Source: Schistocerca nitens (taxonomy: Eukaryota > Arthropoda > Insecta > Orthoptera > Acrididae). Taken from it: DNA of 64,000 nucleotides. The stretch lies in NCBI RefSeq assembly GCF_023898315.1, contig NC_064622.1:75588387-75652386 (forward strand), written 5' to 3'. Below are positions 22,395-30,192 of the stretch, piece by piece; positions within the stretch are counted from its first letter, which is position 1; each line of letters opens with the position of its first letter. The translations under genes and the position numbers were made by a program. Below the pieces are notes generated by a model, which did not search any database, was not told where the DNA came from, and was given only the letters and a program-made list of their open reading frames with translations.

Positions 22395-23285
22395 GAGAAG
22401 TAATTGTATACATGCAACTGAAGTGATGAATGAAAATTTGTACTAAAGCTAGGATACGAACACATGTCCCTTAAGGGGGTAGGACGTCAAACTGGCCGAC
22501 TTGGAGCAGGAGAGGCACCAAAGGACATTTTAATTTCCACTGTCTATAATTTTACAAATAAATTCATAAAACTTTGAAAGCATGATCAGGAAGGATTCAG
22601 GATTCATACTCATAGTAATGGAAGCTCAAAAACGTAGCAAAATACATTTTTTTACATGTGAAATTTCATCATTTTTTCACTTACTACTGGCTGCATTTGT
22701 TGCTATAGGTACACTTCCTAAGTAATAGAGATTTTTCGATGAATTTTGCACAGCATACAAACTATAGTTACATGTGTATGAAACACTAGAGTTTATTTAA
22801 TTTATGAAAAAATGAATGGACTGTTGCATTTTAAACTTCTTGTTTAGAAAAAACTCAAATTTTATAGTTAATTATCTCAATTTTTACCATAGTTTTTAAT
22901 AGATTTGGAAAATTCTAGAGTTTCATACACCTGTAAGTACTGCTTGTATGCTGTGCAAAATTCACCGAAGAATCTCTCTTACTTAGGAAGAAAAGTGAAC
23001 CTACAGAAACAAATGCAGCCAGTAGTAAGTGAAAAAAATGATGAAATTTCACATGTAAAAAAAGGTATTTTGCTACGTTTTTGAACTTCCACTGCTATGA
23101 GTGTGAGTCCTCAATCCTTCCTGGTCATGCTGACAAAGTTTTATGAATTTATTTGTAAAAGTAGAGACAGCAGAAAATAAATGTCCTGTGGTGCCTCTCC
23201 TGCTCCAAGTCGGCCCGTTTGACGTCCTACCCCCCTTAATCACTACGCAGATGCACTAACCACTTCACCACTCTGGCACAGTGGT
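22395..23285 (-). mobile_element. SINE-B copy 1, split by a palindromic MITE
   Basis: Read from 23285 leftwards: CCAGAGTGGTGAAGTGGTTA (A box GTGGTGAAGTGG), GTGCATCTGCGTAGTGATTA, then an insertion (22475-23235), then GGGACATGTGTTCGTATCCTA (B box) and the tail ATTTTCATTCATCACTTCAG. Without the insertion the two halves form one tRNA-like head plus a body that matches the copies at 23284 and 23605. Tail end not fixed. Confidence 0.75.
22475..23235. mobile_element. Palindromic MITE of 761 bp inserted at TTAA
   Basis: Target TTAA is duplicated at 22471-22474 and 23236-23239. The ends are GGGGGTAGGACGTCAAAC and its complement; the left and right halves pair nearly throughout (GACTTGGAGCAGGAGAGGCA; TTACTACTGGCTGCATTTGT; AAATTCACCGAAGAATCTCT-type blocks), meeting near 22855. 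There is no room for a transposase. TTAA target duplications are the hallmark of piggyBac-type transposases, so a piggyBac source is the natural guess, but the 5' GGGGG end is not one I can tie to a named family. Confidence 0.9.
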
Positions 23286-23430
23286 TTGGCAACAACTGGT
23301 TGGACTACCCTAGTCCGTGTAGTTCACCTCCCAGCCTTGGTATAAAATGTCATTCATCGTTTCAGTTAGCACATACACATCATAAATGTTTCAGATTTGA
23401 AAAGGTCTCTGGAACCATAGAGTTTCACTT
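23284..23430 (+). mobile_element. SINE-B copy 2, degenerate
   Basis: The body GTCATTCATCGTTTCAGTTA, then ATAAATGTTTCAGATTTGAA, and AGGTCTCTGGAACC match the other copies, but the tRNA-like head (TGGTTGGACTACCC...) is badly worn. It begins just where copy 1 ends, so copies 1 and 2 stand head to head. Confidence 0.5.
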
Positions 23431-23632
23431 AATTAACGCACCTGTCCCCCGGATTTCAGGCAGGATCCCCTGTTTCGCTCGATGTTGAGGTGCTATTCCA
23501 ATAGAGTAGGGGAGACTTAAGGAGAATACGAAGTCGGCTGAGCCGTGAATGGTAGTTTGTATTGAGGAAGGAAGTGTGTTGGGATATTCCGTCCAGTTAT
23601 GGAAGTTGTGTCAGGGTGGCGAAGTGGTTAGT

Positions 23633-23827
23633 AGTTCAAATGGCTCTGAGCACTATGGGATTTAACTTCTGAGGTCATCAGTCCCCTAGCACGTAGAACT
23701 ACCTAAACCTAGCTAACCTAAGGACATCACACACATCCTTGCCCGAGGCAGAATTCGAACCTGCGACCGTAACGGTCGCGCTGTTCCAGACTGTAGCGCC
23801 TAGAACCGCTCGGCCACCCCGGCCGGC
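23633..23827 (-). mobile_element. SINE-A copy 4, inside the A-box end of SINE-B copy 3
   Basis: Full copy. Flanking words AAGTGGTTAGT (23622-23632) and AAGTGTTAGTG (after 23827) look like a target-site duplication with a one-base gap. It sits directly behind the A box of the older SINE. Confidence 0.93.
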
Positions 23828-23917
23828 CTAAGTGTTAGTGCTCTGTCTAGTTAGCATGAGGCCAAGGTTCGAATCCCGGCCCTGGTACAAGTTTTCGTTC
23901 ATCGCTTCAGTCTCCAT

Positions 23918-24416
23918 ATCATCATCATCATCATCATCATCATTTAAGACTGATTATGCCTTTCAGCGTTCAGTCTGGAGCATAGCCCCCCTTATACAAT
24001 TCCTCCATGATCCCCTATTCAGTGCTAACATTGGTGCCTCTTCTGATGTTAAACCTATTACTTCAAAATCATTCTTAACCGAATCCAGGTACCTTCTCCT
24101 TGGTCTGCCCCGACCCCTCCTACCCTCTACTGCTGAATCCATGAGTCTCTTGGGTAACCTTGCTTCTCCCATGCGTGTAACATGACCCCACCATCTAAGC
24201 CTGTTCGCCCTGACTACTACATCTATAGAGTTCATTCCCAGTTTTTCTTTCATTTCCTCATTGTGGACACCCTCCTGCCATTGTTCCCATCTACTAGTAC
24301 CTGCAAGTATCCTAGCTGCTTTCATATCCGTAACCTCAACCTTGTTGATAAGGTAACCTGAATCCACCCAGCTTTCGCTCCCATACAACAAAGTTGGTCG
24401 AAAGATTGAACGGTGC
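23918..24416 (-). mobile_element. 3' end of a LINE with an (ATG)n tail
   Basis: A 151-codon minus-strand frame (24418-23963) matches the C-terminal part of a LINE ORF2: SIFRPTLLYGSESW, KVEVTDMKAARILAG, RANRLRWWGHVTRM and LMDSAVEGRRGRGRPRRRYL. The last is a basic stretch common in such proteins. No RT active site is present, so it is a very short 5' truncation. On the sense strand it ends in (GAT)n at 23943-23918. The copy interrupts SINE-B copy 3. The frame has no internal stop, so this is a relatively young fragment. Confidence 0.85.
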
Positions 24417-24490
24417 ACATATGTACATAGTAAATGTTTCAGGCTTGAAAAAGTCTCTGAAATCCCATACTTCCATGTGATTCATGTAAA

Positions 24491-25129
24491 TGACTAAAAA
24501 TTACACCAAAACCTAGTTTGTTCGTGAGACGCATGAATATATATGGATTTTCAAAGTTTCTCAGATCTAGAAATACATTTTATTGCCATAAAACCAAAAC
24601 TTTAGAAACAAGTGATGGAGAACGGGAGTAGCGATCCACGAATCGCGACGTCGAACGCGCAGCGCGCGCTGGGCTCAGCGCCTTCCGTCTTTCCGTCAGG
24701 GTGTTCGCAGACAGAACTAATTTGTCACGCGCAGCCGGCCTCCCGGGCGGTTCTCCGTGCTGCCGGCCCACTATTGGAAATTTCCTTCCTTTCTCGCGGC
24801 GCCTCGGAATCGCGCCCCGAATATGAATGCGCCGTCCCGCGCTGGCACCTCAATTACACCGGCGGCGTCCCTTCCACGCGGCGACTGCGCCTCTGGAGAG
24901 AGGTGAAACACTTGATTGGTTTCGAGGCGCCACGCTTGCCAACCAAATCAGTGTGGTGCGTCGCTTCGTCAGGGTGAGGACAATACGATGGGTATCCCAG
25001 TTCACCTTGCGTTGCGGGGCCTTTTTGAATTCACGTTTCTTTGAAACGTAAAAAAAGGGGAAGAGAAAGAGGGGGGGGGGCGTCATGTAGGATTTGTGGT
25101 AGTGTATCAAGAAAGGAAAATTCTAGATT
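24491..25129. other. No gene recognised; GC-rich island at about 24620-25000
   Basis: About 380 bp of GC- and CpG-rich sequence (many GCGC, CGCC and CCGG words), then a purine-rich stretch with a G-run at 25072-25081. Overlapping frames in both directions have no known domain. Confidence 0.35.
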
Positions 25130-25250
25130 TCTCTATCACAGATAATAAATCAGGTTTCCAACATCACAGAATTAATCGAAGACAAAAAAACGCATATTCA
25201 GAGCGTCCCTCAAGGATCAGTATTACGACCATTGCTATTTTCCATGCACT
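25130..25250 (+). pseudogene. Tiny LINE RT remnant
   Basis: The plus strand reads THIQSVPQGSVLRPLLFSMHY across 25191-25251. This is the conserved GVPQGSVLGPLLF-type block just before the RT active site. The frame ends where the fold-back element starts (25253), and I could not find its continuation after 26605. Confidence 0.6.
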
Positions 25251-25433
25251 ACCAAGGGAACCTCCCCCAGATTTAGTTATAAGTTGGCACAATGGATAGG
25301 CCTTGAAAAACTGAACGCAGATCAATCTAGAAAACAGGAAGAAGTTGTGTGGAACTATGAAAAAAATAAGCAAAATACACAAACTGAGTAGTCCATGCGC
25401 AACATAGGCAACATCAAGGATAACATGAATTTT

Positions 25434-25710
25434 GGAGCGCCGTGGTCCCGTGGTTAGCGTGAGCAGCTGTGAACCAGACGTTCCCGAAAAAAGGTTCAAA
25501 TGGCTTTGAGCACTATGGGACTTAACATCTGAGGTCATCAGTCCCCTAGAACTTAGAACTACTTAAACCTAACTAACCTAAGGACATCACACACATCCAT
25601 GCCCGAGGCAGGATTCGAACCTGCGACCGTTGCAGTCCCGCGGTTCCGGACTGAAGCGCCTAGAACCGCACGGCCACCGCGGCCGGCAGACGTTCCCGGT
25701 TGAAGCATTC
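25434..25710 (+). other. tRNA-like module of the left arm, split by a SINE
   Basis: GAGCGCCGTGGTCCCGTGG, TTAGCGTGAGCAGCTG, then the SINE-A at 25487-25686, then GGTTGAAGCATTCCCTCGAG. Taken together they form an A-box/B-box tRNA-like unit whose counterpart on the other arm is uninterrupted. Confidence 0.6.
25487..25686 (-). mobile_element. SINE-A copy 5
   Basis: Full copy with a perfect 12-bp target-site duplication CAGACGTTCCCG (25475-25486, 25687-25698), inserted just before the B box of the tRNA-like module. Confidence 0.97.
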
Positions 25711-26337
25711 CCTCGAGTGGAAAGTTTCTTTATTTTCGCAAAGTTATGATCTGTCCGTTCGTTCATTGACGTCTCTGTTCACTGGAATAAGTTTAGTGTC
25801 TGTGTTTTGCGACCGCACCGCAAAACCGTGCGATTAGTAGACGAAAGGACGTGCCTCTCCAATGGGAACCAAAAACATTTGATCGCAAGGTCATAGGTCA
25901 ACCGATTCCTCTACAGGAAAACATGTGTGATATATTCAATACGGCACTGGTGACGGCATGTGTGTCACATGACACGAATATGTTGTCGACCCACCTAACT
26001 TGTACACTTGGCGAATGGGTAAAAAGATTCTTCTACCTTGCCCGATTTAGGTTTTCTTGTGGATGTGATAATCACTTCCAAAAAAGTGATGAAAACACAA
26101 GAGTTTGTCACATAAACTGCAACACATGAATGCAACAGTTTCACAGTCGCACAGTTTTCCCTGTGCTCTGTCAAAACTTGTGTTTTTAACGTTTTCAAAT
26201 TTTTCCTTGTGTAGAACGTCAAATTCCGCATATGTCCAAGCAAATCTGAACATGTCATGGACTTTTGAAGAGCGAAGTTGATTATGTGTGAGTGCCTGAA
26301 CTTTGATAATTGTCTGAAAATAAAAAATTAAAATTTT

Positions 26338-26410
26338 CACTCGAGGGAAAATTTTAACCAAGCACCTCTTTTTCCGCAGCTACTCACGCTAACCAAGAGA
26401 CCACGGCGCT
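26338..26410 (-). other. tRNA-like module of the right arm
   Basis: On the minus strand AGCGCCGTGGTCTCTTGG, TTAGCGTGAGTAGCTGCGG and TGGTTAAAATTTTCCCTCGA. It is the intact counterpart of the left module. The B box (GGTTAAAATTTTCC) is degraded. Confidence 0.55.
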
Positions 26411-26859
26411 TCTGGGCTTTTACTTTCCTTTATGTTGCATATCTTGTGCATGGACTACTCAGTTTGTATATTTTGCTTATTTTTTTCATAGTTCCACACA
26501 ACTTCTTCCTGTTTCTCGATTGATCTGTGTTCAGTTTTTCAAGGCCTATCCACTGTGCCAACTTATAACTAAATCTGAGGGGGGTGCGATGCGGAGCTTC
26601 CCTTGTGAGCAGCGGCTTGCGAATTATATACATGTAGATGAAAAGTGTTGGAAATGATCTTTTCTTTTTAATCAAATTTTTCAACCTGAGGTCTCACGAG
26701 TCGAGCAATCACTTGCTTCAACTTGTTAACATCCCATCATCAGATGATATGTTTAAAAAGTAAAAAGGGGGGGGGGGTAATAAAATACTAGGAAACTAAA
26801 TTCCAAAATCAGTTCAACTTCTGCACACAACTACGAGCACGTGAACACATTATATAGTA

Positions 26860-28176
26860 CGAGGGTGAGTCAAATAAAACCTTAAATATTTTTTAAATAT
26901 TATTTCTTGTGTAGAAGTGCTACAAAGCTGTACCACTTTTCAACATAATCTCCCCCACGCTCAATGCAAGTCCTCCAGCGCTTAAAAAGTTCATAAATTC
27001 CTTTAGAAAAAAATTCTTTTGGTAGTCCGCGCAACCAGTCATGCACCGCGTGGCGTACCTCTTCATCAGAACGGAACTTATTTCCTTCCATTGCGTCTTT
27101 GAGTGGTCCAAACATATGGAGATCACTTGGGGCAAGGTCTGGTGAGTATGGTAGACGAGGAAGACGCTCAAAATGCAGGTCTGTGATTGTTGCAACTGTT
27201 GTACGGGCAATGTGGGACCTTGCATTGTCATGTTGCAAAAGGACACCTGCTGACAGCAATCCACGTCGCTTTGATTTGATTGCAGGCCGCAGATGATTTT
27301 TTTAGGAGATCTGTGTATGATGCACTGGTGACAGTGGTCCCTCTAGGCATGTAATGCTCCAAAATGACGCCTTTTTCGTCCCAAAAGAGAGTCAGCATAA
27401 CCTTCCCTGCTGATAGTTCTGTTCGAAACTTCTTTGGTTTTGGTGTAGAGGAATGGCGCCATTCCTTGCTCGCTCTCTTCGTTTCCGGTTGGTGGAAGTG
27501 AACCCAGGTTTCGCCACCGGTAACGATTCTTGCAAGGAAGCCATCACCTTCTCGTTCGAAGCGCCGCAGAAGTTCTTCACAAGCATCAACACGTCGTCCG
27601 CTCACTTCAGGAGTCAGTTGCCGTGGCACCCATCTTGCAGACAGTTTGTGAAACTGGAGCACATCATGCACAATGTGATGTGCTGACCCATGATTAATCT
27701 GTAAACATGCTGCAATGTGATTCAGTGTCACTCGACGGTTTTCCTTCACTATGGCTTCAACTGCTGCAATATTCTGTGGAGTCAGAACTCGTTGTGCTTG
27801 ACCTAGACGAGGAGCATCTTCCACTGAAGTCACACCATCTGCGAACCTCCTACTCCATTTGTATACTTGCTGCTGTGGCAAACGTGCATCATCGTACTGT
27901 ACCTTCATTCGTCTATGATTTTCAATAGGTTTCACTCCTTCACTACGCAAAAACCGAATAACAGAACGCTGTTCTTCCCTGGTGCAAGTCGCAAGTAGGG
28001 CGGCCATCTTTATATTGATACTGCGACGGTATGTGTGCATCTGCACTATTCTGCCACCTACAGGCCATTCTGCACGCCTGCACGCTGTTTGTAGCACGCT
28101 TACCAACTTACAGGATAATGGCGCGAAATTTCGATTTGTTATTACAAATTTAAAGTTTTCATTTGACTCACCCTCG
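26860..28176 (-). mobile_element. Complete mariner transposon with TA target duplication
   Basis: The ends are CGAGGGTGAGTCAAAT on the left (26860) and the complement on the right (28176), imperfect for about 28 bp, each next to a TA (26858-26859, 28177-28178). The 1317-bp length is normal for mariner. One gene fills it, read right to left. The element is free of other insertions. Confidence 0.95.
26900..28007 (-). pseudogene. mariner transposase, inactivated
   Basis: Cut-and-paste transposase of about 368 residues if one base is removed. The start MAALLATCTREEQRSVIRFL (ATG at 28007-28005) opens an N-terminal helix-turn-helix pair for terminal-repeat binding; VYKWSRRFADG ends the first. The catalytic domain should have Asp in VTGDETW; here the codon gives VTGGETWVHF, so the first metal-binding Asp is replaced by Gly. 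The second (LQHDNARSH) and third (SPDLAPSDLH, 34 residues further) are intact, hence DD34D type. A run of seven T at about 27296-27302 (plus strand) has one base too many and shifts the frame after LLKK. The remaining 3' frame (27259-26900) runs on to a normal C-terminus. Both lesions abolish function. Confidence 0.93.
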
Positions 28177-28179
28177 TAA

Positions 28180-28670
28180 TTTCTGAAATTATCGCTGAAC
28201 ATAGCACGAGAATCTATTACAATTTAAGAATATCTGTGCCCTGATTTTTGGAACCGAAGGTTACATTTAACAGCGTAATTGTATAAAGTTGGTAAAAAAA
28301 AAATTCAAATATTTACAACATAAAACCTACTGTGGGATATACCCTTCTCAGCTAGTAAAACATTACGTATTTACTGGAGCAGAAAAGCTGGACGTACATG
28401 AGAAGTGGGTTACATGACGCTCACCTATGGACGTGATTTGGCAGTAACTGGAGGTCGCAAGTATTCAGTAACCAGCTAGAGTGAAGGAACAGTTTAATGA
28501 AGCTACTATTAGACAAGTGCGTGTCGGCAGGAAAAGGAATACCCATATGGGAAAAAGGAAAAAGACATAAAGTGAGTGTCCCAAATATCGCCTCAGCTTC
28601 TGTCACCGCCTTCAAGTGTTCTAAAGGCAATATGGACACCAACTCTGATTTCATGTCCTGACAACTAGGC
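28180..28670. other. No gene recognised
   Basis: No recognisable element between the mariner and the LINE 3' end. Confidence 0.3.
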
Positions 28671-28928
28671 TTTGAGTGGTGTGTTGGGGCTTATGGGCGC
28701 TCAACATCGAGGTCATCAGCGCCCTGACGCACATTAAAAGGAACGAATGTGGACAGACTTAAGAAAACTAAAGCACACACTCAAAGAAAGCAGGAAAAGA
28801 AGGAAAATGCTACATAAGAAAGTAAAACCTACAGAAAGGGGAAACATAGGAACAAGAATGTCACAGGAAATTGTTATTGGCTGGCCACTTACATAAAATA
28901 TGGGCGAGCTTGTCACACTGTGAGCAAA

Positions 28929-29240
28929 TTAAAATCCTCTCCCTAAAATCTTTGTAAAAACATTTGACAGGGCACAGAACTTTAAAACTTTAGCCACATT
29001 CGTCCGAGTGTTGCCTAAAAGAGATGGCAGGTCCGCTGGCAAGTCAGCCGCGACCCGCTGGTCAGAAAATAAAACGCAATCCAATAAAACGTGGCGCACA
29101 GTGACCTGGACGCCGCAAGCACCACAAATTGGAGGGTCCTCTCGCCGGAGCAGGAAGCAGTGCGTCATAGGGCTTGGCCTATTCGAAGCCGAGTGAGGAG
29201 AACCTCGTCCTGTCGATGGGGCTGAAAGGAAGTACACCAC
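28929..29240 (-). pseudogene. LINE ORF2 C-terminus with Cys-His motif
   Basis: The 103-codon frame gives CGACGVQVTVRHVLLDC. It contains a CGAC/CGVQ...H...C arrangement, as in the zinc-knuckle-like end of I-type ORF2 proteins, and follows the RNase H piece at 29165-29635, with which it overlaps in another frame. This implies a frameshift near 29180-29220. It probably helps bind the RNA template; this is inferred from family knowledge. Confidence 0.6.
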
Positions 29241-29644
29241 ACACGCGTTGTGGGCTTGACTATACGGAGCTTATTGTCAGTCACTTCCAGCCACTCATCC
29301 TCCCACCGACGCATGACCCGTGAGCTCAACAGCGAGGTGAGTGCGTGCAAGGGGATAGCACACTGAGATACTTGTGGGGCGAGACACGCCTCCTTGGCTG
29401 CGAGATCTGCCTTTTCATTCCCAGCAGTGCCAACATGCCCCGGAACCCAGCAGAAAGCTACAACCTTCCCCAGTCGCTGTAGTCGGAGGAGGGCATCCTG
29501 GATGGTCTGGACAATTTTGTCTGCCGAATACAAACGTTGCAATGAGTGAAGGGCACTGAGTGAATCGGAACAGACAAGAAATTTAGGAGAGGATGAATGT
29601 CTCATGTACTCCAGTGCCCGCAATATCGCAAACAATTCTGCATC
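29165..29644 (-). pseudogene. LINE RNase H domain, second part
   Basis: A 156-codon frame with three of the RNase H catalytic landmarks: AELFAILRA (Glu, split across the LTR insertion), CSDSLSALHSL (Asp) and GHVGTAGNEKADLAA (His and the last Asp). The first Asp (VFTDGLK) lies on the other side of the solo LTR near 30280. RNase H would remove the RNA template after first-strand synthesis. All catalytic residues are kept in the DNA. Confidence 0.88.
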
Positions 29645-30192
29645 TGTAAGTAGGCTGTTTAGGTTTTTTTATTGGTAACGCCACCTCTGTATGAAAATCA
29701 CTGGCTGTGCTGTGTGCAGTCTGTGGCTGCTTTGCATTGTTGTAATACTCGCCATTGTAGTGTTAGGCAGCTGGCTGTGAACAGCGCGTAGCGTTGCGCA
29801 GTTGGAGGTGAGCCGCCAGCAGTGGTGGATGTGGGGAGAGAGATGGCGGAGTTTTGTAATTTGTCATGAACTGATATATATATGATGATATCAAGGTAAA
29901 TACATTGTTTGTTCTCTATTAATATCTTTCATTTGCTAACTATCCCTATCAGTAGTTAGTGCCTTCCATAGTTTGAATCTTTTATTTAGCTGGCAGTAGT
30001 GGCGCTTGCTGTATTGCAGTAGTGGGAGTAACCAAGATTTTTGTGAGGTAAGTGATTTGTGAAAAGTACAGGTTAATGTTAGTCAGGGCCATTCTCTTGT
30101 AGAGATTATTGAAAGTCAGATTGCGTTGCGCTAAAAATATTGTGCGTCAGTTTAAGGACAGTCGTGTAAAATTGTTCAAAGGGGACGTTTCA
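29645..30192. mobile_element. Solo LTR, 548 bp, inside the LINE RNase H domain
   Basis: Begins TGTAAGTAGGCTGTTTAGG and ends GGGGACGTTTCA, so it has the TG..CA ends of an LTR. CATC is duplicated at 29641-29644 and 30193-30196. Deleting it with one CATC rejoins the LINE codons into TFTVFDAELFAILRALEY, an intact RNase H segment, which confirms both boundaries. A second member of the family is at 42116-42805. No internal retrotransposon sequence lies between, hence solo LTR or a short non-autonomous LTR element. Orientation unclear from the sequence; GC-poor, with no long frame. Confidence 0.92.

Larger units (their letters stand above)
23605..24490 (+). mobile_element. SINE-B copy 3, split by a SINE-A and a LINE
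   Basis: Pieces in order: GTCAGGGTGGCGAAGTGGTTA (A box), SINE-A (23633-23827), then TTAGTGCTCTGTCTAG, GGTTCGAATCCCGG (B box), GTTTTCGTTCATCGCTTCAG; next a LINE (23918-24416); then GTAAATGTTTCAGGCTTGAA and AGTCTCTGAAAT. The three pieces join into one SINE-B like copy 2. Confidence 0.75.
25253..26605. mobile_element. Fold-back element with tRNA-like modules in the arms
   Basis: Left tip CAAGGGAACCTCCCCCAG; right tip complement CAAGGGAAGCTCCGCATC. Inside the tips the arms run CAGATTTAGTTATAAGTTGG, AGGCCTTGAAAAACTGAAC, GAAGAAGTTGTGTGGAACTA and GTAGTCCATGCGCAA; these occur again, complemented, at 26430-26580, with few differences. Each arm continues into an inward-pointing tRNA-like module (left 25434-25710, broken by a SINE-A; right 26410-26338). 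The unpaired middle (about 25720-26330) contains frames of up to 104 codons but no transposase motifs. No target-site duplication is evident. Confidence 0.88.
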
